Shown: positions 25,195 to 33,155 of the stretch, piece by piece
Layout: each line of letters begins with the position of its first letter
How positions within the stretch are numbered: the stretch's first letter is position 1
NCBI GenBank assembly: GCA_934394565.1
Contig: CAKRQV010000015.1
Coordinates: 1-60,802 of the forward strand
Length of the DNA stretch: 60,802 nt
Source: an uncultured Lachnospiraceae bacterium
GTDB lineage: Bacteria > Bacillota > Clostridia > Lachnospirales > Lachnospiraceae
Direction of reading: 5' to 3'
Notes under the pieces: generated by a model
Databases searched by the model: none
The model's input: the letters and a program-made list of their open reading frames with translations, nothing else
Told to the model about the DNA's origin: nothing
Program-made: the position numbers and the translations under genes

Positions 25195-27243
25195 TTATTT
25201 TTTAATCACAATAAACTGCTGACTTTCAAACGTAGGAAGTTCAATTTCCCATCCATCATCAGTCTTTGTCACCGGCAGTTCCTGCTTTGCCGGGTATACA
25301 CACTCTGCGGACTGCACTTTTTCGGTAAATACCAGCCTGCCACCGCTGACCGGCAGTGTCTCTCCGTGGTAGCGATTGGCAATCGTGGAGATCTGATGTA
25401 CCTGATAGCAGTCATCCTCTTCAAAAAATGCCGTGCGCAGGATATCCGGAATATCGGTTATATTCTGAACAACCGGTGTGATATCCAGAATCCGTAAAAG
25501 ATCACGGAAGAAATCCGGTGTATCACGGTAGGTCTCTCTCTGGGACATCGTGAAATAATCAAATGCCAGACGGATGACCTGTCCCTTGCCAACAGTATTG
25601 AATGTTACAGCCGGGATATCGGAAGCTTCGACGGCCGGCGGCGGACTCCACCAGTTGATCCATTCGGTCGGTGAGCAGGCTACGCTTGGCAGGGCGAAAG
25701 TAGCCAGTGTTTTGGCTGTTTGCGGCTTTGTCTCTATGAAAAATTCGCTGACCGGTGGGGTCGTACAGGATAAAAGACCTTTAAACTGTGCCGGATCTAC
25801 CGCTTTAATGTAAGCACTCCAGTCGTTCTGGGCATATTCGTCATGAACTTTGACAAAGGACGTACCGGTCAGCTCATCCACGGAAGCACCAAAGAGACCG
25901 GTCTTGCCGCTGATCACGAGCTTGCCGCCTTTTTCTGTATAGGCTTTTAAGGTGGTTAAAAGTTCAGGTGTGGTCACATAAACCTCCGGCAGCAGGATCA
26001 GGTCATAGTCGGCCAGAAGCTCATCGGTGATGCTGTCCACCGGAAGTACGGTATACGGTACTTTGGCCTGCTCGCAGGCGATCATTGCACCAAGGATCGC
26101 ATCGGTGTGCGGACTGTGGCGTTTCATACGGATGATCGCATCGGCCTGGAAAGCATCCGGACCGGCAGCTTTGGAAGCGTCACTCTGTACGATACCGATG
26201 CTGCGTACCGGACGGCGTGTCTGGGTAAGATACGGTGCCAGTGTCTTTAATTCGTGGAAGACCGCACCGAGACGGCGGGATTCTTCATGCTCCAATGTAC
26301 CATCGATATGCTGGGAGCCGGAATACATACCGACACGGCAGCCCTGGGCAGCGATGGAGGACAGGTCACAGATATACTGAGTGGCCTTGTCATAGTTATA
26401 AACGGCACTTGCCTCGCCCGGAGCCAGCATCGGATACATGCCGACTGCGGTATCTCTCGCATAAGCAGAAGAGAACCAGTTGTCCTTTAGCAGCGGCTCG
26501 CTGTACTGGTAGTCCAGTTTGTCGCGGATATATTTCGGATAGTGGCACGCAAAGTTGATCGTGATCGCCAGTGTCGGATCGATCGCCTTTAAGCGGCCGG
26601 AAAGTTCATCGTAAAAGTCAGAGGCGTTATCGTCTAAGAAGGTGGTAACGTCGTTTTTATGTGCCTGGATATCAGCCTGGGATTCCGGCAGCATGTAGCC
26701 AAAGCGATTCTGGAATTTTTTGCGGCAGTTGTCGCAATAGCATAAAGAAGCGCCGAAGATATCCAGAAACAGGGAATCCGGGTGGTAGTTGCTGATGATC
26801 TCCTCCAGCTGGGACAGGGCATATTCACGGTAGCCCGTCTGGTAACACATCAGGCTCCATTTGGCATAGAGATCGTCACGGATCAGCGGTGTACCGTCGG
26901 CCTTGCGGACACGCCATTCAGGGAAACGTCTGGCAGCACCTTCATCGTATTCGATGCAGTAGTAAGCAACAAATTCGATCCCTTTTTCAGCTGTCTTGTC
27001 TCTGACGGTGCGGATCCAGTCACCTTTGACACCGGCATGTTTCTGGGCGCCCGGCACTTTGGAGTCATAGTAGGTCACACCCCAGTGATCCTTGCAGTAC
27101 ACCATGAGTGAGTCTATGTTGGCTGTTTCAAAGAAATGGTCATACTCCTCGATGTCCATGTGGCCAAGCGGCACGATCGGAGGCTGGGGAGAATGATGAT
27201 CGATCAGATAGCAGCGTTTCGTGTTTTTGAATTTTTCGCTCAT
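25195..27243 (-). CDS. Putative glycoside hydrolase (GHL6-like) with beta-galactosidase trimerisation-type domain
   Basis: The protein has 682 residues. The N-terminal half looks like a TIM-barrel of the 'hypothetical glycosyl hydrolase 6' type: SLMVYCKDHWGVTYYDS, then PDSLFLDIFGASLCYCDNCRKKF with its CYCxxC cluster. The middle (about 330-560) resembles the class-I-amidotransferase-like trimerisation domain of GH42 enzymes (LPVDSITDELLADYDLILLPEVYVTTPELL...GGKLVISG), and a small beta domain closes the protein. There is no signal peptide, so it is cytoplasmic. Substrate is unknown; the nearby sugar ABC importer suggests an imported oligosaccharide. ATG 27243 follows AGAAAGGAATG on the minus strand. 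Confidence 0.78.
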   Translation of the reverse strand: MSEKFKNTKRCYLIDHHSPQPPIVPLGHMDIEEYDHFFETANIDSLMVYCKDHWGVTYYDSKVPGAQKHAGVKGDWIRTVRDKTAEKGIEFVAYYCIEYDEGAARRFPEWRVRKADGTPLIRDDLYAKWSLMCYQTGYREYALSQLEEIISNYHPDSLFLDIFGASLCYCDNCRKKFQNRFGYMLPESQADIQAHKNDVTTFLDDNASDFYDELSGRLKAIDPTLAITINFACHYPKYIRDKLDYQYSEPLLKDNWFSSAYARDTAVGMYPMLAPGEASAVYNYDKATQYICDLSSIAAQGCRVGMYSGSQHIDGTLEHEESRRLGAVFHELKTLAPYLTQTRRPVRSIGIVQSDASKAAGPDAFQADAIIRMKRHSPHTDAILGAMIACEQAKVPYTVLPVDSITDELLADYDLILLPEVYVTTPELLTTLKAYTEKGGKLVISGKTGLFGASVDELTGTSFVKVHDEYAQNDWSAYIKAVDPAQFKGLLSCTTPPVSEFFIETKPQTAKTLATFALPSVACSPTEWINWWSPPPAVEASDIPAVTFNTVGKGQVIRLAFDYFTMSQRETYRDTPDFFRDLLRILDITPVVQNITDIPDILRTAFFEEDDCYQVHQISTIANRYHGETLPVSGGRLVFTEKVQSAECVYPAKQELPVTKTDDGWEIELPTFESQQFIVIKK

Positions 27244-27278
27244 CGTTCATTCCTTTCTGAAGTAATAGACTGTATATG

Positions 27279-27340
27279 ACCGAAACGTTACTGTTTCGGC
27301 ATATTGCTTGTATTATAGCATCGGTTTTTGTGACATTCAA
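27279..27340 (-). promoter_or_regulatory. Promoter of the glycoside hydrolase gene with LacI-like operator
   Basis: On the minus strand TTGAAT (27340-27335), a 17-nt spacer and TATAAT (27317-27312). Downstream lies CCGAAAC-n6-GTTTCGG (27280-27299). Its 11-nt segment ACCGAAACGTT is identical to one half of the operator at 16059-16080. Confidence 0.75.
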
Positions 27341-27424
27341 CAAAAGTGAATGTAAAAAATCGGTTGATTTTTCTGTGCAAAATGGGGAAAATGCAGAGGA
27401 TAGTTAAAAAGACGCACAAGACTA

Positions 27425-27599
27425 TTGACAATAAATGTCGGTTTCGCTATCTTAAACATATAGTAAAACCGTGGAAAACAAAGAAAAACACAGCGTTTTG
27501 CCGAAAAATGAACATAATTATTTGCGACAAATCCAAAATACTGCACATATCGACCAGTTGAGGATTTGCTTTTTAAAAATGTTCAGTGGTCTGACCACT
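27425..27599 (+). promoter_or_regulatory. Promoter and long leader of the Cys/Met PLP enzyme gene
   Basis: TTGACA (27425-27430), a 17-nt spacer and TATCTT (27448-27453). The roughly 150-nt leader holds a possible attenuator (CAAATCC 27528-27534 with GGATTTG 27562-27568, then CTTTTT). Just before the ribosome binding site is a perfect palindrome, AGTGGTC-t-GACCACT (27585-27599), which can be a hairpin or a FadR/GntR-type operator. No protein-coding frame here is convincing. Confidence 0.6.
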
Positions 27600-27612
27600 A
27601 AGAGGAGCTATT

Positions 27613-28794
27613 ATGGATAATACAGAAAAAAAAGATCTGCTTTCCCTGACCCATACGGGGGACGAATACAACCGCTATATGAATGCAGTGGTACCTCCGA
27701 TATTCATGAATTCCCTGCATGCCTATGACAGTGTGGAGCAGTACAATGGTGTAGATATCTTTGCGGATGACAGTTTCGTCTACGGACGCGACGGTAATCC
27801 GACCGTACATATATTAGAAAGAAAGATTGCTGAACTTGAGCATGGTTCCAGAGCCGTTGTCTTTGCCTCCGGTATGGCAGCCTTTACAGCCGCTGTCATG
27901 GCCACCTGCAAAGCCGGCAGTCATGTGATCTGCATGAAGGATGTGTACATGCCGGTCAAGCGGATGTTTGCCAGCATCTTCGGACCGAAGTTTAATATGA
28001 CCATTACCTTTGTGGACGGTACCGATCTGCAGGAGATCGAGGATGCCGTACAGGATAATACGGATCTGATGATCCTGGAGAGCCCGGCAACCTTCGTATT
28101 TAAAGTAGTAGATTTAAGGGCCATCGCTGAGATCGCCCACCGCAGAGGATTCAAGACCTACATCGATAATTCGTGTCTGTCTCCGATCTTCCAGAAACCG
28201 CTGGATATGGGTATTGATATCGTGATGCATACGATGTCTAAATTCATTGGAGGACACAGTGATATCATCGGCGGTGTTCTTGTAGGTAAGGACGAGGACA
28301 TGATGCGGATGATCATGACCCAGATGAGGGAACTGTTTGGCGGCATCATGGGACCGATGGAAGCCTGGCTGACGATTCGGGGACTGCGAACCCTGGATAC
28401 CAGAGTCCATACCCTCGAAAAGACCGGTATGGCCGTTGCCGAATATCTCGAACAGCATGAAAAAGTTAAAAAAGTCTATTATACAGGTTTGAAATCACAC
28501 CCACAGGCGGACATCATCGCCAGACAGCAGAAGGGCCACACGAGTCTGATGAGCTTTGAACTGGTGGATGAGAATCCTGAGACCGCGATACGTCTGGCCA
28601 ACAGCCTGAAATTATTCTTAAAGGGCTGCTCCTGGGGCGGGCATGAGAGCCTCGTGATCCTTCCTTTATTAAAGGAGCCGGATGAAGCCATTGAGCTGAT
28701 CGGTGGTAAGAGAGGACTGATCCGCATCTACTGCGGACTGGAAGGCAGCGACAATCTGATCGCTGATCTGGAACAGGGATTAAAACAGCTGTAG
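27613..28794 (+). CDS. Trans-sulfuration PLP enzyme (cystathionine gamma-synthase / lyase family)
   Basis: The protein has 393 residues. This fold-type I PLP enzyme acts on cystathionine, homocysteine or O-acyl-homoserine. Motifs: YGRDGNPTVHILERKIAELE, FASGMAAFTAAV, YIDNSCLSPIFQKPLDMGIDIV, and TMSKFIGGHSD with PLP Lys210. The motif region around the Lys is normal, but the family is too uniform to separate synthase, beta-lyase and methionine gamma-lyase by eye. The gene is monocistronic, with its own promoter and a long leader. Confidence 0.9.
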   Translation: MDNTEKKDLLSLTHTGDEYNRYMNAVVPPIFMNSLHAYDSVEQYNGVDIFADDSFVYGRDGNPTVHILERKIAELEHGSRAVVFASGMAAFTAAVMATCKAGSHVICMKDVYMPVKRMFASIFGPKFNMTITFVDGTDLQEIEDAVQDNTDLMILESPATFVFKVVDLRAIAEIAHRRGFKTYIDNSCLSPIFQKPLDMGIDIVMHTMSKFIGGHSDIIGGVLVGKDEDMMRMIMTQMRELFGGIMGPMEAWLTIRGLRTLDTRVHTLEKTGMAVAEYLEQHEKVKKVYYTGLKSHPQADIIARQQKGHTSLMSFELVDENPETAIRLANSLKLFLKGCSWGGHESLVILPLLKEPDEAIELIGGKRGLIRIYCGLEGSDNLIADLEQGLKQL

Positions 28795-28902
28795 ATTGAG
28801 GATCTGCAGGTTTTAATACAAAAAATACAGGAGAGGCTGCCAGTGGCAGGTGCTTTTGTATGATAACAAGAGTCATGGAAACACCATGAGAAGGAGGAAA
28901 AC

Positions 28903-30324
28903 ATGAAGAGAAAAGTAGTTAGTCTGGTCATGGCAGCAGCTATGGCAGCCACACTGTTCACCGGTTGCGGCGGCAATTCCGGAAATGCAGGAGGAAGCGC
29001 AGCAGGAAGTACAGCAGGATCCGAAACTTCCACCGCAGGTTCCGAGGCCGGAACAACCGACAGCGGGGATGTTAAGGAATTAAGCTTCCTGGATGTATCC
29101 CCGAGTGACAGCAGAACAAGTTACTTCGAGAGCCTGTTCGCAAAATACGAGGAGGAGACAGGCATTCATGTAGAATATCAGTCCGTTCCGTGGGATGATG
29201 CAGCCAACAAGATCATGGCTCTTGGTAATGCAGGCCAGATGCCGGATGTCATCACCTGCTGGTCCGGATGGCTTGGACAGCTCTCCCAGGCAGGCTGGGT
29301 AGAACCGCTGGATGATTATATTGCAGGTACAGAAGATGAGTACACAGACGCTGTTGTAAACATCATCTGGAAATCTGAACAGACACGTTACGGTCATTAC
29401 TACACTGTACCGGATGGTCTGATGGTTAAAGGTGTATATGTTCGTAAAGACTGGTGTGACGAAGCAGGTATCACGCTGGATCCGAAAGCCGGATGGACAT
29501 ATGATGAGTATTTCGATACTGTAGCCAAGCTGACAGATAAAGAAAAAGGCCGTTACGGTGTATCCTACCGTGGTGCACGTGGTGCCCTTGATCCGCTGCT
29601 GGTTTACCTGCAGAGCTTCACAGGCGGTGCTACATACGATTCCGAGGGCAAGATCCTGATCAACTCCGACGAGTGTCTGCAGGCTTTTGAAAAATGGACC
29701 GATCTGTACAAAAACGGTTACGCTCCGGAAGACTCCATCAACTGGGGCTTCACAGAGATGGTAGATAACTTCAAAGGTGGTCTGACCGGTACACTGATCA
29801 ATGACTCCGAGGTCGCTCCGTCCCTGATCGACGGTATGGAAGACGGTACATGGATGGTAATGCCGATGCCGAAATCCACAAAAGACGGTGTGATCTACAA
29901 CACCATGAACGCTCCGTACGCATACGCAGTTTCTGACCAGCAGGGTCATAAGGATGCCGCATGGAAGCTGATCCAGTACATGACAGCTTCTGAGAACCAG
30001 GCTGAGTACTGCCAGATGACCGGTGAGATCCCGATCAAGAAAGATGCCGCTGAGATGGATCTGTACAGCGAGGATGGCGTTTACGGCGCATTCCTGCAGC
30101 AGATGAATGACCCGAACGTAGCTGTTCCGGCAACCTTCGGACCGTTCGATTACACAGAGCTGCATCAGGGTCTGTTCCACGAAGAGATCCAGAGCTATCT
30201 GTTAGGTGATGAAGATGCCAAGACCGCTCTCGACAATATCTGCAACGCTCTGCAGGAGAGAATGGATGAGTACATGGCAGAGAATCCGGATACACAGGTA
30301 GAGACAGCACTGCGCATGAACTAA
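28903..30324 (+). CDS. Sugar ABC transporter substrate-binding lipoprotein (CUT1)
   Basis: This extracellular solute-binding protein has 473 residues. A signal peptide ends in the lipobox FTGC (Cys22), followed by a Gly/Ser/Thr linker to about residue 55. The two-lobed binding fold starts LSFLDVSPSD and continues YEEETGIHVEYQSVPWDD, TYDEYFDTVAKLT and a C-terminal AWKLIQYMTASENQAEYC, all typical of family 1 (MalE/UgpB-like) proteins. The ribosome binding site AGAAGGAGG follows a small hairpin (CATGG-aaaca-CCATG). With the two permeases it forms an oligosaccharide or polyol importer; no ATPase is encoded here, so a shared MsmX-type ATPase is expected. Confidence 0.93.
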   Translation: MKRKVVSLVMAAAMAATLFTGCGGNSGNAGGSAAGSTAGSETSTAGSEAGTTDSGDVKELSFLDVSPSDSRTSYFESLFAKYEEETGIHVEYQSVPWDDAANKIMALGNAGQMPDVITCWSGWLGQLSQAGWVEPLDDYIAGTEDEYTDAVVNIIWKSEQTRYGHYYTVPDGLMVKGVYVRKDWCDEAGITLDPKAGWTYDEYFDTVAKLTDKEKGRYGVSYRGARGALDPLLVYLQSFTGGATYDSEGKILINSDECLQAFEKWTDLYKNGYAPEDSINWGFTEMVDNFKGGLTGTLINDSEVAPSLIDGMEDGTWMVMPMPKSTKDGVIYNTMNAPYAYAVSDQQGHKDAAWKLIQYMTASENQAEYCQMTGEIPIKKDAAEMDLYSEDGVYGAFLQQMNDPNVAVPATFGPFDYTELHQGLFHEEIQSYLLGDEDAKTALDNICNALQERMDEYMAENPDTQVETALRMN

Positions 30325-30359
30325 TCGTTAAAGAACCTACATAATAAAATGTATATTCC

Positions 30360-30388
30360 GATACCGGCACAGCACATGTGCCGGTATC
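30360..30388 (+). other. Intercistronic hairpin between binding protein and permease genes
   Basis: GATACCGGCACA (30360-30371) and TGTGCCGGTATC (30377-30388) form a perfect 12-bp stem without a T-run. A second weaker hairpin lies at about 30413-30435 (GGACTGCC/GGCAGGTCC). Such elements after binding-protein genes protect the upstream mRNA and lower permease expression. Confidence 0.75.
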
Positions 30389-30467
30389 CTTAAAAATCGT
30401 TAAACATCTAAAGGGACTGCCCTTAAGGCAGGTCCTTAAGGCACATTCCCGAAAGGAAGAGATCCCG

Positions 30468-31385
30468 ATGAAAAACAAAAAGAAATCCGGCGGCATGTCG
30501 CTGCAGACAAGAAGAAAGATCCAGCCGTATCTGTATGTGGGACCGGTACTTCTGCTCCTTGTTCTGATGTTTGGATATCCGCTTATTGACAGTATTATCA
30601 TGTCTTTCCAGAGCTACAAGCTCTCCAAACCAAACGCAATCGCCTGGAATGATTTCCAGAACTATGTAAAAATGTTTACCGACAAGAACTTCTGGCTGTT
30701 GGTAAAGAACTCTCTGATCTATGTCGTTGCCGCTGTACTGGGACAGTTTTTACTTGGCCTCGGTCTGGCACTGGCTTTAAATGGAAAATTCAAAGGCCGT
30801 GGTATTTATCAGTCAATCGTATTTTTACCATGGGCATTTTCAGCATTCGTTGTAGGTCTTCTGTTCAGATGGTCCTTTAACGGAGAATATGGTGTCGTAA
30901 ATGACATCCTTAAAAAACTTGGATTGATCGACAAAGGTATTTCCTGGCTGGGTACACCTGGTTTGTCACTGGCCATCGTTATCATTGCCATGATCTGGAT
31001 CGGTATTCCGTTCTTTGCCATCAATATCCTGGCAGCGTTACAGTCTGTACCTGCGGAGATTTATGAGGCGGCAGATATGGATGGCTGCGGTACATTCCGT
31101 AAATTCTTCTCACTGACGGTGCCGTATATCAAACCAACGATCATTATGACACTGCTCCTTCGTACGATCTGGATCTTTAACTCCTTCGATCTGGTCGTTA
31201 TCGTTACAGAAGGTGGACCGGCCAACTACTCACAGACGTTGCCGTCCTACATGTACAGCCAGGCATTCTCATCCTATGACTTTGGTCTGGCCGGTGCATT
31301 CGGTGTACTGCTGATGGTTGTCCTGACAGCCTACGCACTGATTTTCATGAAGATTACGCAATATGATAAGGCAGGTGATTTCTAA
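30468..31385 (+). CDS. Sugar ABC transporter permease (MalF-like)
   Basis: The protein has 305 residues from ATG 30468, which follows GAAAGGAAG; the open frame extends upstream through the hairpins. Six membrane segments are visible (for example LLLLVLMFGYPLIDSIIMSF, LIYVVAAVLGQFLLGLGLALAL). The cytoplasmic EAA loop that contacts the ATPase reads EIYEAADMDGCGTFRKFFSLTVPYIKP. Its stop overlaps the next permease start (TAATG). Confidence 0.94.
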   Translation: MKNKKKSGGMSLQTRRKIQPYLYVGPVLLLLVLMFGYPLIDSIIMSFQSYKLSKPNAIAWNDFQNYVKMFTDKNFWLLVKNSLIYVVAAVLGQFLLGLGLALALNGKFKGRGIYQSIVFLPWAFSAFVVGLLFRWSFNGEYGVVNDILKKLGLIDKGISWLGTPGLSLAIVIIAMIWIGIPFFAINILAALQSVPAEIYEAADMDGCGTFRKFFSLTVPYIKPTIIMTLLLRTIWIFNSFDLVVIVTEGGPANYSQTLPSYMYSQAFSSYDFGLAGAFGVLLMVVLTAYALIFMKITQYDKAGDF

Positions 31386-32227
31386 TGAATAAAGGTAAAA
31401 AGAAGACATGGGTAAAGGTTCTGCGTTTTGTAGTTCTGGCCTTTTATCTGCTCCTCGTTGTCCTGCCGATCTACTGGATGATCGTTACATCCTTTAAGAC
31501 AAATGCAGAGATCATCAACACACAGACGATCACCTACTGGCCGAAAGTCTTCACACTGGAAAACTACAAGGGACTGTTCCAGACAATGCATTACGGCACA
31601 TACTTAAAGAACAGTCTGATCGTCACACTGTCCACAGCAGTTGTCGTAACCTTCCTTTCCATCTACGGTGGTTACGGTATGGCACGTTTTAAATTCAAAG
31701 GGAAAACAGCGGCTCTGGTATTCTTCCTGGTTACCCAGATGATCCCGAGTATCCTCGTTATCATCCCGCTGTACGTTATGTTTGCAAAATTTAATCTGAT
31801 TGATACCTACGTATCTCTGTTCGTGTTCTACACGATCACCAACCTGCCCTTCTGTGCGATCACAATGCGAAGCTTCTTTGAGCGTATCCCATATGCGCTG
31901 GAGGAATCTGCTTACGTGGATGGCTGCTCCAGAGGACAGACACTGTGGAAAATTGTTATGCCGGTTATGTTCCCGGGTATCGTGGCTGTTTTCGTATTCG
32001 CTTTCATCGGTGCATGGAACGAGCTGATCGCCGGAACAATCTTCTTAAATACGCAGAAAATGTGGACAATCCCGATCGGTCTGAAAGCACTGGTTGGTAA
32101 ATACAATGTCGACTGGGGTTCCATGATGGCCGGTGGTGTGCTGGCACTTCTGCCGACAGCGATCATGTTTGTCTTTGTACAGAAGTATATCGTAGAGGGT
32201 CTGACAGCCGGTGCTGTCAAAGGTTAA
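31385..32227 (+). CDS. Sugar ABC transporter permease (MalG-like)
   Basis: The protein has 280 residues with six membrane segments. The N-terminal VLAFYLLLVVLPIYWMIVTSFKTNAEI and the EAA loop ALEESAYVDGCSRGQTLWKIVMPVMFPG are typical of CUT1 MalG-type subunits. It ends VEGLTAGAVKG, the classical C-terminus of this family. It overlaps the preceding permease by one base and is followed 6 nt later by the GntR gene. Confidence 0.95.
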   Translation: MNKGKKKTWVKVLRFVVLAFYLLLVVLPIYWMIVTSFKTNAEIINTQTITYWPKVFTLENYKGLFQTMHYGTYLKNSLIVTLSTAVVVTFLSIYGGYGMARFKFKGKTAALVFFLVTQMIPSILVIIPLYVMFAKFNLIDTYVSLFVFYTITNLPFCAITMRSFFERIPYALEESAYVDGCSRGQTLWKIVMPVMFPGIVAVFVFAFIGAWNELIAGTIFLNTQKMWTIPIGLKALVGKYNVDWGSMMAGGVLALLPTAIMFVFVQKYIVEGLTAGAVKG

Positions 32228-32233
32228 GCTTCA

Positions 32234-32953
32234 ATGACAGGCGCCGATCTGATCACTGCAACCTATACATCCCCCACTGGAGGGGCACTGTATATGCGCC
32301 TGGCGGATGATATTCTTTCTTATATAAGAGAGACACAGATCCGGCCGGGTATGCGCATTCCTTCCGAACGAAAACTCGCAGAGATGTTCCACACCAGCCG
32401 TGCATCTGTGAGAGAGGCTGTGCGTATTCTGCATAATAAAGGGATCATTGACATTCAGGTGGGCAATGGTATGTATCTGAAGGAGACGTTGTCTGAAGAT
32501 GCCTGCAAGATCGAGCTGTGGAAGATCGACTATATGGAGGTACTGGACATCAAAACTGTCCTGGAGTTTCATATTATCGAAGAACTGTGCCGCTATGTTG
32601 GTCCGGCAGAGCTTCTGGCCATCGAAAGTGCATTAAAAGAGCTCGAACAGGGGTATGCACAGGGAATATATGACCAGTCGGCGGATACATTGTTTCACAA
32701 GCGGATCCGGGCCTGCAGTACCAATACAACGATGGTGCAGCTGATCGATAATCTGCTGCAGACACTGGATTCCTATGGTATGGGAATGGATGAGTTTGAT
32801 AAATACTGGTTCACAACAGTGCCATATCACAGGACCTTATATACAGCAATCGTGGAACATAATGTAGAAAAGGCAAAGGAAGCCTACTACACGATTGCCA
32901 GACTTGATAAAGAGGCTCTGGATGAGATCCAGAAAAATAAACAGGCAAGTTAG
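32234..32953 (+). CDS. GntR-family regulator, FadR subfamily
   Basis: The protein has 239 residues. The winged helix (about 18-85) shows LADDILSYIRETQIRPGMRIPSERKLAEMFHTSRASVREAVRILHNKGII, and the C-terminal FCD helical domain has candidate metal or ligand residues in LEFHIIEEL, LFHKRI and VPYHRTLYTAIVEHN. It lies 6 nt after the MalG-like gene with only a weak ribosome binding site, so translation is probably coupled. It is the likely local regulator of the importer; its operator is not certain (a FadR-like palindrome is at 27585-27599). Confidence 0.9.
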   Translation: MTGADLITATYTSPTGGALYMRLADDILSYIRETQIRPGMRIPSERKLAEMFHTSRASVREAVRILHNKGIIDIQVGNGMYLKETLSEDACKIELWKIDYMEVLDIKTVLEFHIIEELCRYVGPAELLAIESALKELEQGYAQGIYDQSADTLFHKRIRACSTNTTMVQLIDNLLQTLDSYGMGMDEFDKYWFTTVPYHRTLYTAIVEHNVEKAKEAYYTIARLDKEALDEIQKNKQAS

Positions 32954-33041
32954 TACAGGTATGAGATAAAGGAGTACAGTTCACAGGTTTTCTTAGAACT
33001 GTAACGATAAAAGCCCATACGGTGACAGATAAAAACAAAAG

Positions 33042-33076
33042 AAAGGCTGCTGTAATGTATGTTGCAGCAGCCTTTT
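33042..33076 (+). terminator. Terminator of the ABC-GntR operon
   Basis: AAAGGCTGCTG (33042-33052) pairs with CAGCAGCCTTTT (33065-33076). Confidence 0.88.
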
Positions 33077-33155
33077 GTAAAGGATATAAGCAACGGGGAA
33101 AAAGGTATAAAGATGTGCCGGTAACATACATCCCGGTTGCCGGAGAGGAGAATAC

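Noticed and set aside
27279..27299. CcpA catabolite-repression site
   Set aside because: The half-site spacing and CCGAAAC core fit the operator at 16059 better than the cre consensus TGWAANCGNTNWCA.
27346..27561. A 71-codon plus-strand frame before the trans-sulfuration enzyme gene
   Set aside because: It spans the promoter of that gene, is Lys-rich low-complexity, and has no ribosome binding site.
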